From: Streptomyces sp. SAI-127 | Lineage (GTDB): Bacteria > Actinomycetota > Actinomycetes > Streptomycetales > Streptomycetaceae | Assembly (NCBI RefSeq): GCF_029894425.1 | Contig: NZ_JARXYJ010000001.1 | Coordinates: 434,001 to 498,000 of the forward strand | Direction: 5' to 3' | DNA length: 64,000 nt | In this document: one piece after another, positions 53,940 to 62,886 of the stretch | Position numbering within the stretch: position 1 is the stretch's first letter | Layout: each line of letters begins with the position of its first letter | Made by a program: the position numbers and the translations under genes | The notes under the pieces: model-generated | Databases searched by the model: none | The model's input: only the letters and a program-made list of their open reading frames with translations | What the model was told of the DNA's origin: nothing

Positions 53940-54041
53940 CTTCTCCGAGAGGCGTGGCCAGGGCACACAATCCTCGTCGGCGTCTGGCACCTCCTCACCT
54001 ACCAGTACGACTGGCTGCCCTTCGGGCTGTATCTCGGCTGA
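53940..54041 (+). pseudogene. Possible IS110-family transposase tail
   Basis: The short frame ending at TGA 54041 reads PGHTILVGVWHLLTYQYDW, recalling the C-terminal ILVAVWHLLT signature of IS110-family transposases. Nothing upstream supports the rest. Low confidence. Confidence 0.3.
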
Positions 54042-54072
54042 CCCGCCGTCCCTTGTCTCATACACTCAGCCG

Positions 54073-54249
54073 ATGGAGACGGCACTGATACTCGCCGGCA
54101 GCGGGGTCACGCTGCTCATCTTGATCATCGTCACCGTGCTGCTGCTTGCTGGCCGTCGAATGCGGCGCGGCCGGAAACTCGGCCACTACCCATACCGTGC
54201 CAAGCCCAACGGTACCTACGACAACTCGTCGACGGGCAGTCCCCACTGA
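54073..54249 (+). CDS. Small single-helix membrane protein (58 residues)
   Basis: ATG 54073 opens a frame beginning METALILAGSGVTLLILIIV, one strongly hydrophobic helix, followed by a basic cytoplasmic stretch (GRRMRRGRKLGHYPYRAKP) and a polar end. The composition is that of a genuine small membrane protein, though no clear ribosome site is seen and no family is recognised. It lies between the FdR operon and the APH-like gene. Confidence 0.5.
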   Translation: METALILAGSGVTLLILIIVTVLLLAGRRMRRGRKLGHYPYRAKPNGTYDNSSTGSPH

Positions 54250-54600
54250 GCTTTTCCAAGCCTCCGCGTCAGGTGGGAAGTTGGCCTGACAGACGGATGA
54301 ATCCCCTGGTAGATGGGTTTTCGACCAAGATAACCGTGGTCCCACGTCGGTTCCGGTTCCGATGAGGTCTCTGAACTGCTCCCCGTACCAGCGGAGAGTG
54401 GTCCCGTCGCGGAGTCCCACCCGGTAATCGCACCCAGTTACTCGCTGCGGAGCTTGTGCCATGCCCCGCACCATCTGGAGCGGCGCCATCTCCTGATCTG
54501 CAGCTCTCAGAAACCGAATTGGTGGTGCCGGAGGAATCACAGCGAGATGATCCGGAGAGCGAGAGCCGCTCCGCCTGCCGCCTCAGTACTGTGACTTCGC
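54250..54600. other. 351-base region of lower GC without a clear gene
   Basis: A minus-strand frame (54058-54540) crosses it and reads plausibly in part (DYRVGLRDGTTLRWYGEQF), but it would run antisense across the small membrane gene and has no recognised family. No other feature was found. Confidence 0.4.
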
Positions 54601-55497
54601 ATGACCGACACCGATATCGAGATCACCGCAGACCTGGTGCGCGACCTGCTGCAGGAACAGCATCCAGACCTTGCGGGGCTGGCCATCCGCGAGGTGGCGG
54701 GCGGCTGGGGCAACCAAATGTGGCGCCTCGGGGAGGAGTTGGCCGTGCGCATGCAGCGCATGGACCCCACCCCGGAGCTCCAGCTCAAGGAGCGGCGGTG
54801 GCTCCCCGTGCTGGCCCCGCACCTGCCGCTCCCGGTGCCCACCCCGGTGCGGTTCGGTGAACCGTCTGGGCGCTTCCCCAAGCACTGGACCGTGATGACG
54901 TGGGTCGACGGCGAGCCGCTGGACCACGGCTCGATCAGCCGCGGCGACCACGCGGCCGACACGTTGGCGGGCTTCCTGCAGGCGCTCCATGTGGAGGCGC
55001 CCGCCGACGCGCCCATCGGTACCGACCGCGGCGCCCATCCCAAGAACTGCACCGACGGCTTCGAGAACTTCCTCCAAGCCGTTGCCCTCGACGACATCGC
55101 TGCCGACGTCCGGGCGGTCTGGGACGACGCCGTTGCGGCCCTGCCGTGGGAGGGCCCGCCGGTGTGGGTGCATGGCGACCTTCATCCCGCGAACGTCGTC
55201 GTCTCGGACGGAACGCTCTCCGGCATCGTCGACTTCGGTGACATGTTCGCCGGCGATCCGGCCTGGGACCTCGCCGCCGCATGGGTGTTGCTGCCCACGG
55301 GCGCCGCCTCACGGTTCTTCGACACATACGCGCATGCAGACGAGGCGGCGATCCGGCGCGCCCGCGGGCTGGCCACCATGAAGAGCCTCTTCCTCATGCT
55401 CATGGGGCAGAACGGAGACCGGGGTCTTCCCGGCGGCAAGCCGCACTGGGGACCCGTAGGCCGGGCGGCACTCGATCGCGTCCTGGCGGGCGTCTAG
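54601..55497 (+). CDS. Aminoglycoside phosphotransferase-family (APH) kinase
   Basis: The 298-residue protein has the APH/choline kinase fold: WVHGDLHPANVVV with the Brenner-motif catalytic Asp, GIVDFGDMFAGDPAWDLAA with the metal Asp, and a shortened N-lobe (IREVAGGWGNQMWRLGEELA). The family phosphorylates aminoglycosides, macrolides, homoserine or small metabolites; sequence does not fix the substrate. Its TAG stop (55495-55497) coincides with the left boundary of an IS5 insertion. The last codons may therefore have been altered, though the C-terminus appears complete. Confidence 0.88.
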   Translation: MTDTDIEITADLVRDLLQEQHPDLAGLAIREVAGGWGNQMWRLGEELAVRMQRMDPTPELQLKERRWLPVLAPHLPLPVPTPVRFGEPSGRFPKHWTVMTWVDGEPLDHGSISRGDHAADTLAGFLQALHVEAPADAPIGTDRGAHPKNCTDGFENFLQAVALDDIAADVRAVWDDAVAALPWEGPPVWVHGDLHPANVVVSDGTLSGIVDFGDMFAGDPAWDLAAAWVLLPTGAASRFFDTYAHADEAAIRRARGLATMKSLFLMLMGQNGDRGLPGGKPHWGPVGRAALDRVLAGV

Positions 55498-56473
55498 GGT
55501 GCGTATCGGGTCGTGCTCAACGAATCGCTCCGGTGAGCTCCTTGCCCCAGATCATCGAGGCGCTCAGGTAACGACCGGCAAGGTAGCTGTCCGGGGTCTT
55601 GTCGTAGCGAGTGGCGAGGCCCCGCCATGCGCTTGCGCTTGTTGATCAGCCGGTCGACGGTGTTGCTCTCTCTGTAGAGGCCGGCGCCGGTCCGGGCCGG
55701 CGGATCGCCGCGACGGCGTCCGGCCGGGCGCGGGGGCGGCCGACGGACCCGCGGACCCGCGGATCCCCATCTTCCGCGGGCCGGGGATGAACTGCGGGCT
55801 GTCAGCCACCTGTCCGGCGATCAACGCGAACGCCGACGGGCGGCACCTGCGGTCGGCGGCGAGGTGGACCTGGCTGGTCCGCCCGCCCCGCGAACCTCCC
55901 AAGAAGGCGGTCTTCAGGCGGAGCTGTCACCGGCCGAACCCGTCCCCGTTCCTCCCGCTCGGCGGCCGCTTCGGCGTCGCGTCCGCTCTGTTCTTCGGGG
56001 CTGCCCCCTCTAGTCGAGCTTTCTCCTCTTCCGCGGCGGCCTTCTCCAGGGCGGTGCAGACCCACTGGCCCAGGTACATCCCGGCGGCATCGCGGTGGGC
56101 GCCTGCGATGGTGGAGTCAATGCTGAACGGGGACATCTCGCCGCGACTCGCCGCCTCCGCGATCAGGTCCTCCATCGGGGCATCGGGCGCCGGCCTCGTG
56201 CCACCGGCTGAAGCGGTTGGAGACGGATGCCCAGACACCGAACGCGCTCGGCATCTCCCGCCACTGCCCGCCGGTCGAAACCGCCAGATCACGCCGGCGA
56301 ACTGCCGCCGCAGAGTCTTGGGGTACAGGCCGTACCCGCCGATCGGCAGGTGTGGCCCGATGAACTCCCACTCTTCGTCAGTCAGTTGTGGGCGCGTCAC
56401 GCACGACGGTCTACCGGGCCAGGGCCTGGAACGGGGCGAAACCCACGGATTGATCACTACCCGATCCGCACCT
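55498..56473. mobile_element. Decayed IS5-family element, about 0.98 kb, with both ends
   Basis: Terminal repeats match in 21 of 25 positions: AGGGTGCGTATCGGGTCGTG on the left (from 55496), and the complement of AAGGTGCGGATCGGGTAGTG on the right (to 56474). Flanks read CTAG on the left and TTAG on the right, consistent with a YTAG or TAG target duplication. The transposase inside is broken. The insertion lies exactly between the stop codons of two convergent genes. Confidence 0.8.
55517..56402 (-). pseudogene. IS5-family transposase pseudogene
   Basis: GTG 56402 starts VTRPQLTDEEWEFIGPHLPI and continues LRRQFAGVIWRFRP, after which the frame shifts (GQWREMPSAFGVWASVSNRF). It returns as MEDLIAEAASRGEMSPFSID with the first catalytic Asp (DSTIAGAHRD). 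Another shift leads to SRGGRTSQVHLAADRRCRP, and the tail ASMIWGKELTGAIR ends at 55517. Several frameshifts and a shortened middle make it non-functional. Confidence 0.85.
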
Positions 56474-56858
56474 TAGGCGGACTGCGGGGCGGGTGTTTCC
56501 GGAGTGGCCGCGACCTTGCGAGTCTCGAGCATTATCAGCAAGCCGTTGACCACCATCAGTGTCGCGGTCAGGCCGTGGACGCCGAGCGCGGTGGCCACGG
56601 AGCCGTGGTGGGCCAGCACCGCAGTCATGTCGCCGTACGCGGCGAGGGCCTCAACCAGCAGCACCCAGCCCAGCGCCCGGCGGTGGCCCGTCACCAGCAG
56701 GATGCCCAGGACCAGTGCCAAGACGACGTCGCGGATTCCCTTGATGATCAAGAAGCTGTCGCCGTCGTCTCCGGTCTCAGGATGAACTCCGTCCCGAACC
56801 AGAGGATGAAGAGGACGAAGGCGGCGGCCAGTACGGTATTGATCTTCTTCAGCGACAC
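56473..56858 (-). pseudogene. DUF4267-family membrane protein, frameshifted
   Basis: GTG 56858 opens SLKKINTVLAAAFVLFILWF then GTEFILRPETTATAS and a TGA. The remainder (IIKGIRDVVLALVLGILLVT onward, three helices) reads in another frame to TAA 56473. About 20 residues expected between the two parts are missing. A single deletion near 56760-56770 thus both removed residues and shifted the frame. The stop lies at the right boundary of the IS5 element. Confidence 0.7.
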
Positions 56859-57130
56859 GGTTTCTTGCCCTTGCGAAACTTCGTCAGCTTGGTGAGCTTC
56901 ATGGAGCCCGGTGAGTCGTATGGCCTGATCAGGCCGATCTGCGCGGCAGCTGCATTTGCGGATGTCGGGATCTCGGTGGGCAACCGCCCTGAGGAGTGGG
57001 GATGTTGCGGCCACCGGCGCGGCACCTGCCCGCGGGCGCAGAAATCCGAAGCCCTCTCGGGCTCGCCCCGACTGGGCAGAAGCCGTCGATATACAGGGGC
57101 GATCCAGCTCATCTCGAGGTGGCGGCGGTA

Positions 57131-57577
57131 TCAGACGAGGGCGGAGGTGAGCAGGGCGAAGGCGGCGATGATGACGGCGACGCGGACGTAGTGGTAGCGC
57201 TCCCAGCGGTGCAGCTGCTCCTTCCAGTCGGCGGGGCGGTTCTCGGGGGTCCAGGTCCTGTTTCGGTTGTTGATCGGGACGAGTAGCAGCATCGACATGA
57301 CCACGCTGACGATCAGCAGACCGGCGGCGGTGGCGACGAGTCCGGCGCCCTTGTGGTCCCATCCGGCGGCGGCCCAGATCGCGCTGAGGACGAGTGAGCC
57401 GATGTACCAGAACGGCATCAGGGTGCCGAGCATCCGGCCGCCGTGGGCGTGGCCGAGCTGGGCGCTGTCCTCGGGGAGCGCGTTCAGGATCCGGTTCATG
57501 ATGAAGGCGACGGAGAACTCCACCCCCACCATCAGGCCGACGACGACGGTGGTGACGACTCCGAGTGCGTTGAGCAT
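57131..57577 (-). CDS. DUF1772-family membrane protein
   Basis: The 148-residue protein has four hydrophobic segments: VVTTVVVGLMVGVEFSVAFI, then LMPFWYIGSLVLSAIWAA, VATAAGLLIVSVVMSMLLLV and VRVAVIIAAFALL. The NRTWTPENRPADWKEQLHRW loop typical of DUF1772 (anthrone-oxygenase-like) proteins is present. Some relatives act in polyketide oxidation, most are uncharacterised. GGAGG precedes ATG 57577. It is divergent from a TetR gene that shares its operators, so it is probably the main target of that repressor. Confidence 0.85.
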   Translation of the reverse strand: MLNALGVVTTVVVGLMVGVEFSVAFIMNRILNALPEDSAQLGHAHGGRMLGTLMPFWYIGSLVLSAIWAAAGWDHKGAGLVATAAGLLIVSVVMSMLLLVPINNRNRTWTPENRPADWKEQLHRWERYHYVRVAVIIAAFALLTSALV

Positions 57578-57597
57578 GAGGATCCCTCCGTGGCGAA

Positions 57598-57661
57598 CTA
57601 GCGTTGCTAGCTGATGAAGCAACGCTAGTACTGCTGCCGCTCGATTGTCTAGCGGTGCTAG
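57598..57661. promoter_or_regulatory. Operator cluster between DUF1772 and TetR genes
   Basis: The unit CTAGC-N3-GCTAG occurs at 57598-57610 and 57649-57661. The first also forms one arm of a perfect 12-bp inverted repeat (ACTAGCGTTGCT, 57597-57629, 9-base spacer). The second unit lies 10 bases before the TetR start. These are very likely TetR binding sites. Confidence 0.87.
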
Positions 57662-57670
57662 GATCAATCC

Positions 57671-58249
57671 ATGTCGGTACAGGAACGCAAGCAGCGCGAA
57701 CGGGCGGAGCGCGAGCGCCTCATCGTGGCGACAGCCCGCGAACTCGCCGAGCAGCAGGGCTGGGACGCAGTCACCACCCGCCGGCTCGCCGAGCGCATCG
57801 AATACAGCCAGCCCGTCCTCTACAGCCACTTCCGAGGCAAGCGCGAGATCATCGGCGCCGTCGCCCTCCAAGGGGCCGCCGAACTGGCCACGGCGGTGCG
57901 GGCCGCAACCGCCACCGCGGACGGCCCCCGCGCCCGGGTCGCCGCCCTGGCCCGCACCTACCTCGACTTCGCCGCACGCAACCCGGCGGTCTACGACGCC
58001 TTGTTCCAGCTCGACGGCGGCCTGCCGTACGCGCAGGAGGACACCCCCGAGCCGTTGAAGGACGCCTTCGCCGCCCTGCTGGAAACTCTCGGCGAGGTCA
58101 CCGGCGACGGCGTCCAACCGGAACTGTTCACCGAGGTGTTCTGGGCGGCCCTGCACGGCCTTGCAACCCTGACCCGCGCGGGCCGCCTGCTGCCCGAGGA
58201 CGCCGAGCCGAGGGTGAAGCTGCTGGTGGACCGCCTCGCCATCGTCTGA
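57671..58249 (+). CDS. TetR-family repressor
   Basis: The 192-residue protein has a TetR HTH (LIVATARELAEQQGWDAVTT, then RIEYSQPVLYSHFRGKREII) and a WHG-type C-terminal domain (TEVFWAALHGLATLTRAGRL). It is divergent from the DUF1772 gene with operators reaching to within 10 bases of its ATG. There is little room for a leader, so translation may be leaderless. The inducer is unknown. Confidence 0.92.
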   Translation: MSVQERKQRERAERERLIVATARELAEQQGWDAVTTRRLAERIEYSQPVLYSHFRGKREIIGAVALQGAAELATAVRAATATADGPRARVAALARTYLDFAARNPAVYDALFQLDGGLPYAQEDTPEPLKDAFAALLETLGEVTGDGVQPELFTEVFWAALHGLATLTRAGRLLPEDAEPRVKLLVDRLAIV

Positions 58250-58325
58250 CACACCGCCCCGGCGGGCACGCATCCGGGGCCTTCGGAGCCGCCAGGCCTT
58301 CCTGCCGGGCCGGCCCGGGCGCGCG

Positions 58326-58446
58326 CACCGGGCCATCGAGAACACCGTCCACCGGACCAAGGACGTCACCTTCAGCGAGGGCGCCGGTCAGGTCCGCCAC
58401 CACAGCCCGGTCGTCGTGAGCGGCTTGCGCGGTCTGGCCCGGCTAC
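58326..58446 (+). pseudogene. ISAs1-family transposase, C-terminal remnant
   Basis: The frame reads HRAIENTVHRTKDVTFSEGA then VVVSGLRGLARL, the conserved end of ISAs1 transposases (WxIENxLHxVRDVTFxED...LRNLA). Only about 40 codons remain. The rest of the 403-base gap (58250-58652) shows no gene; it should contain the LacI promoter. Confidence 0.7.
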
Positions 58447-58652
58447 CCTCCACCGGGACGGTGGATCAGCATCGCCGGCGGATGACGTGCTTGCTCCCCA
58501 TCCGAAGCGGTCCCCGCCCTCCGGGGACTCCGGTGTTCAAATCGGACGCCCACACCGCGGCCTCCTGAGGATCTCCCGTGTGCCGTGGCGCTCCCCGCGG
58601 ATAGGGTGGGCGGTGATCGACAGGGACGGGCTGGGCGAGGGCGGCGGACGGC

Positions 58653-59717
58653 GTGGGCGGTGCCGAGGAGAGCAGGAGCACGGGCACCGGGCGCCCGACG
58701 TCACGGGACGTCGCCCGGCTCGCCGGCGTGTCGCACACCGCGGTGTCCTTCGTGTTCAACGGCCGAGCCGAGGGCAACCTCTCCCCCGCCACCCAGGAAC
58801 GTATCCGGCAGGCCGCGGCCCGGCTGGGCTACCGCCCCGACCCGGTGGCCCGCGGTCTGCGCCGTCGCCGTACGGCCGTGATCGGGCTGGTCACCGATGA
58901 GATCGCGTCCTCGCCGTTCGCCGGTCGGCTGCTGCGCGGCGCCATGGACACCGCCTGGGGCAGCGACCATCTCATTCTCACCGTCGACTCCGGCGGTGAC
59001 CCGGCCAAGGAGGACGCGGCCGTCGCGGAGCTGCTCGACCGGCGCGTGGACGGCATCATCTACGCGGCCATGTCATTGCGCCGGGTCCGCGTCCCCGAGG
59101 GCCTGCACCGCACCCACTCGGTGCTGGCCAACTGCCTGCCCGAGGACGGCTCCCTGCCCGCCGTGGTCCCTGCCGAGCGCGCTGGTGGCCGTACCGCGGC
59201 CCGGCTGCTGCTCGGTGCGGGCCACCGCCGGCTCGCCGTGATCGGCGGTCTGGACGACATCGCCTCGGTGGAACGCACCCGCGGCTTCCGGGACGCGCTG
59301 CGCGCCGAGGGCGTCACCGTGCCCGCGGAGTGGATCGTGCGCGGCGGCGGGGAGATCTCCGCGGGATACGCGGGGGCGCTGCGCCTGCTCGACGGGGTCG
59401 AGCCGGGCCGTCGCCCCACTGGCGTCCTGTGCTACAACGACCGGGTCGCGGCGGGTGTCCTGCACGCCGCGACCCGGCTCGGGATCGATGTGCCCGCCGA
59501 TCTGTCCGTGGTCGGTTACGACGACCAGGAGCACATGGCCGCGTTCCTCACACCGCCGCTCACCTCGGTCGCGCTGCCGCACCGGGCGATGGGCGAGGCG
59601 GCGGCCCGGCTGCTCCTGGACGCCATCGAGGCCGGACGTACGCCGCCCGCGACGGTCCGGCGCCTGGCCTGCCCTGTGGTCAGCCGCGCCTCCGTGGGTC
59701 CGGCGCCCACCCGGTGA
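58653..59717 (+). CDS. LacI-family repressor of the fructan operon
   Basis: The 354-residue protein has the LacI HTH (SRDVARLAGVSHTAVSFVFN), hinge (LGYRPDPVARGLRRRRTAVI) and sensor domain (TGVLCYNDRVAAGVLHAATR, LSVVGYDDQEHMAAFLTPPL). It faces the GH32/ABC operon and their 3' ends overlap by 38 bases. The probable ligand is a fructose or sucrose derivative. GTG 58653 was taken; the ribosome site is weak and a start a few codons later is possible. Confidence 0.9.
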   Translation: MGGAEESRSTGTGRPTSRDVARLAGVSHTAVSFVFNGRAEGNLSPATQERIRQAAARLGYRPDPVARGLRRRRTAVIGLVTDEIASSPFAGRLLRGAMDTAWGSDHLILTVDSGGDPAKEDAAVAELLDRRVDGIIYAAMSLRRVRVPEGLHRTHSVLANCLPEDGSLPAVVPAERAGGRTAARLLLGAGHRRLAVIGGLDDIASVERTRGFRDALRAEGVTVPAEWIVRGGGEISAGYAGALRLLDGVEPGRRPTGVLCYNDRVAAGVLHAATRLGIDVPADLSVVGYDDQEHMAAFLTPPLTSVALPHRAMGEAAARLLLDAIEAGRTPPATVRRLACPVVSRASVGPAPTR

Positions 59718-61071
59718 CCCGGGCACCCGGCCCGTCGACGACCAGCTCGGCGATGTCGCCGGGGCGCCGGTAGACGCGCTCGGTGACCATGGCCCGTTCC
59801 ACGACGAAGAGTTCGAGGAGCGAGCCGTCGACGAGCAGCCGGAGCGTGAGTTCCGGCCCCTCGGGCACGTGCACGGTGATCGGGGCGGAGCCTTCCCTGC
59901 CGGTCCGGGGCCAGGCGCTGCGGTCGAGGACGACGGTCCCCGAAGCAGGGTCCGCCCGGACGGTCAGCTCCCGGCCCGCCGCGCCCCGGAGCAGGCTTAC
60001 CGTGGTCGGTTCACATGCGGTGACCGTCAGGTCGTACGTGTGGGGAAGCGGAACCCGGCCCGGCGCGGTGACGAACGGTTCGGCCGGGCGCAGCAGGTCG
60101 AGTTCCGGGGCCGGACTCACCCGCAGTGAACCGTCGGGGTGGATGTCGACGACCCGTGGCGCGGTGAGTACGCCTGCCCATCCGGCCCGGTGCACCTCCT
60201 CTTGCGGGCGGGCCTCCCACGACCAGCCCCACAGCAGTACGCGGTCCGGCTCCTGGAGCACGGCGGGAGCGTAGAAGTCCCGCCCCTGGTCGAGCCGGCC
60301 ACCGGCGCGCGGCACGAACCTCAACGCGCCCTGGCCATCGACCTGCAGACGGCCGGTCAGGTATCCGGTGGAGCAGGGATCTCCGTCCCACAGGGACACC
60401 ACCAGCACGTGGTCGCCGCCTGCTGTCCGGTACAGGTGCGGGCACTCCCAGCCCACCGACTTGTCGCCGAACGCGCCTGCGGCCACCGGGTCCTTGCCAT
60501 CCAGCAGCACACCGGCGAACCGCCAGTCGGTCAGGTCGTCGCAGTCGTAGAGCAGGACCGACGGCGTGCCGTCGGCGTGCCCGGCCCCGACGAGGGCCCA
60601 GCGTCTGTCCGCGAGGCGGAAGACGAACGGGTCGCGGAACATCACCACGTCCAGTCCCGGCGGCGGTCCTGCCACCACCGGCGTCGGCAGGGGCTTCCAC
60701 TCGGTCAGCCGCTCGTCGTCCGGGTCCGCCGCCCGCGCCAGGCAGATGGTGCCGAGTCCGGCGTGAGCACGGTCGACTCCCGTGTATACGGCGGTCGGTG
60801 TGCCGGCGTCGTCGACCACGCAGCCCGACCAGCAGCCGGCCTCGTCGGGGCCGCCGGTCGTCGGGGTGAGCGCGATCGGGTGGTGCTCCCAGTGCGCGAG
60901 GTCGGTGCTGGAGGCATGACCCCAGTGGACGTTCGCGTGCACCGGTGCGTCGGGGTTGTGTTGGTAGAAGAGGTGGTAGCGGTCCCGCCAACGGAACGGC
61001 CCATTGGGGTCGTTGATCCAGCCGACGGGCGGACGGACCCTGAAACGCGGCACGTAGGGGTCATTGCTCAA
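59680..61071 (-). CDS. GH32 beta-fructosidase (levanase/inulinase/sucrase-type)
   Basis: The 463-residue protein carries all three GH32 motifs: WINDPNG with nucleophile D21, FRDP (MFRDPFVF) and the acid/base EC motif (SVGWECPHLY). A five-bladed propeller is followed by a C-terminal beta-sandwich (LRLLVDGSLLELFVVERAMV). There is no signal peptide, so it acts on imported sucrose or fructo-oligosaccharides. It starts at TTG 61071, inside the permease stop (TTGA); the nearby ATG is out of frame. The 3' end overlaps the LacI gene. Confidence 0.94.
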   Translation of the reverse strand: MSNDPYVPRFRVRPPVGWINDPNGPFRWRDRYHLFYQHNPDAPVHANVHWGHASSTDLAHWEHHPIALTPTTGGPDEAGCWSGCVVDDAGTPTAVYTGVDRAHAGLGTICLARAADPDDERLTEWKPLPTPVVAGPPPGLDVVMFRDPFVFRLADRRWALVGAGHADGTPSVLLYDCDDLTDWRFAGVLLDGKDPVAAGAFGDKSVGWECPHLYRTAGGDHVLVVSLWDGDPCSTGYLTGRLQVDGQGALRFVPRAGGRLDQGRDFYAPAVLQEPDRVLLWGWSWEARPQEEVHRAGWAGVLTAPRVVDIHPDGSLRVSPAPELDLLRPAEPFVTAPGRVPLPHTYDLTVTACEPTTVSLLRGAAGRELTVRADPASGTVVLDRSAWPRTGREGSAPITVHVPEGPELTLRLLVDGSLLELFVVERAMVTERVYRRPGDIAELVVDGPGARVTGWAPDPRRRG

Positions 61072-61922
61072 CGGTTGACTCCTGCCGAGGTGATGCCCTC
61101 GCGCAGAGGGCGCTGGCCGACGACGAACACGGCGAGGGCGGGGAGCATCGAGAGCACGACCCCGGCCAGGACCACCGAGATCGACCCGGTGCCGAGGTTG
61201 CCCTGCAGGGAGACCAGACCCAGCGGAAGCGTGTAGTTCTGGCTGGAGGTCTCCAGGATCAGCGGGCGGAAGAACTCGTTCCAGTGGTAGTTGAAGGCCA
61301 GTACGCCGACGATCGCCAGGCCGGGAGTGGCCAAAGGCGCGTACACCGAGCGGAAGATCCGCCAGGGCCCCGCGCCGTCCAGCATGGCCGCCTCGCCCAG
61401 GTCCTTCGGCATACCGAGGAAGTACTGGCGCATCAGGAAGGTGCCGAAGGCCGTCGGGAAGGCCGGGATGATCAGGCCGAGGAGCGTGTCGGTGAGGCTC
61501 ATCGACTTCAGCACCAGGAACACCGGCACGATGGTGACCTGCAACGGCACCATCATGGTCGCCAGGACCAGGCCGAAGAGCGGCTTCTTGAGACGGAACT
61601 CCAGGCGCGCGAAGGCGTATCCGGCCAGGCCGGCTGTGATCATCTGGCCGAAGGCGATCAGTGCGGTCACCAGTGTGGAGTTCAGGGCGAGCAGCCACAC
61701 GTCGATCTGCTGGAAGACCCCGCGGTAGGCCGCGGTCGTCGGGTGCGTCGGGATGATCTGCGGGGGCAGGTCGAAGGACTGGGCCGGAGTGCGCAGTGAG
61801 GTGGCGACGGTCCAGATGACCGGGCCCAGCGTCAGCAGTGCGCACACGGTCAGTGCGGCGATCCGGGCCCAGGGGCTGAGTGAGTGACGTACGCGACTCA
61901 GGGTCGGGGTTGCTTGGCTCAT
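61068..61922 (-). CDS. Carbohydrate ABC transporter permease (MalG type)
   Basis: The protein has about 284 residues and six hydrophobic segments. The EAA loop reads PKDLGEAAMLDGAGPWRIFR, and FVVGQRPLREGITSAGVNR is the usual MalG-type end. It overlaps the GH32 start by 4 bases and follows the MalF-type gene by 13 bases. GTG 61931 would add three residues. It should import sucrose or fructo-oligosaccharides with the next two genes; the ATPase is not encoded here. Confidence 0.92.
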   Translation of the reverse strand: MSQATPTLSRVRHSLSPWARIAALTVCALLTLGPVIWTVATSLRTPAQSFDLPPQIIPTHPTTAAYRGVFQQIDVWLLALNSTLVTALIAFGQMITAGLAGYAFARLEFRLKKPLFGLVLATMMVPLQVTIVPVFLVLKSMSLTDTLLGLIIPAFPTAFGTFLMRQYFLGMPKDLGEAAMLDGAGPWRIFRSVYAPLATPGLAIVGVLAFNYHWNEFFRPLILETSSQNYTLPLGLVSLQGNLGTGSISVVLAGVVLSMLPALAVFVVGQRPLREGITSAGVNR

Positions 61923-61935
61923 GCGGTTCACCGGC

Positions 61936-62886
61936 TCACTGGTAGTGGACGAAACGCCGGCTGAGCCGGAACTGGAGGGCGGTGACCGCCATGATCAGCA
62001 CGAAGAGCAGCACGCCCACCGCGGATGCCTCGCCGAAGTCGAGCTGCTCGAAGGCCCTCTCGTAGATCACCATCACCACGGTGCGGGTGGCGTCGCCGGG
62101 TCCGCCGTCGGTGAGGACGTAGGGCTGTTCGAAGACCTGCAGGGCATTGATGATGCCGACGACCGACGCGACGAGCAGCGTCGGCGACAGCAGCGGCAGC
62201 GTGATGCCGAGGTGTTTGCGCAGGCCGGTCGCGCCGTCGAGAGCGGCGGCCTCGTGGATCTCCTTGGGGATGTTGTTCAGACCGCCGACGAACAGCAGGA
62301 ACGAGAAACCGAACTGCTGCCAGACGTAGACCAGGATCACCGTGGCCATCGCCGCGTGCTCCGAGGTCAGCCAGGGCACGGGCGCGACGCCGACCAGGCC
62401 GATCAGCCAGTTCACCACCCCGAAGTCCTGGTTGAACAGGTACTTCATCACCACCGAGATCGAAGCGGCGGACAGCACCAGCGGGAAGAAGAACGCCGAA
62501 CGGAACACCGACCGCAGCCACACCGGCATCCGCCCGTTCAGCGCGAGGGCCAGCGCCAGCGCGATCAGCAGTTGCAGCGAGACCGCGAGGACCATGAAGA
62601 GGAGCGTGTTGCGGAAGGAGACCAGGACGGTCGAGTCCGTGAAGGTCGTGCGGTAGTTGGCGCCGCCAGCGAAACGGGGCGGGTCGATCACGTTCCAGTG
62701 GAACAGGCTCAGCACGAGGGACCCGATGATCGGCACGATCGTGAAGACGACGATGCCGACGACCGTGGGCGCCAGGAACAGCGCGGCCAGCAGCCGGGTA
62801 CCGCGGTCGCGGACCGACGGCCGCACGGCGACGGCGGGTGGTGTGGCGGGCCGCGGACGTACGGCCGGGACCTGGGTGTTCGTCAT
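61936..62886 (-). CDS. Carbohydrate ABC transporter permease (MalF type)
   Basis: The 316-residue membrane protein has the EAA motif PKEIHEAAALDGATGLRKHL and six helices after a short basic N-terminus (VRPSVRDRGTRLLAALFLAP). ATG 62886 overlaps the stop of the binding-protein gene (ATGA). It forms the transport channel together with the permease at 61068. Confidence 0.93.
   Translation of the reverse strand: MTNTQVPAVRPRPATPPAVAVRPSVRDRGTRLLAALFLAPTVVGIVVFTIVPIIGSLVLSLFHWNVIDPPRFAGGANYRTTFTDSTVLVSFRNTLLFMVLAVSLQLLIALALALALNGRMPVWLRSVFRSAFFFPLVLSAASISVVMKYLFNQDFGVVNWLIGLVGVAPVPWLTSEHAAMATVILVYVWQQFGFSFLLFVGGLNNIPKEIHEAAALDGATGLRKHLGITLPLLSPTLLVASVVGIINALQVFEQPYVLTDGGPGDATRTVVMVIYERAFEQLDFGEASAVGVLLFVLIMAVTALQFRLSRRFVHYQ

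Noticed and set aside
54058..54540. 160-residue minus-strand frame near the small membrane gene
   Set aside because: Part of it reads like protein, but it has no recognised family and is antisense to a better small gene; not called as CDS.
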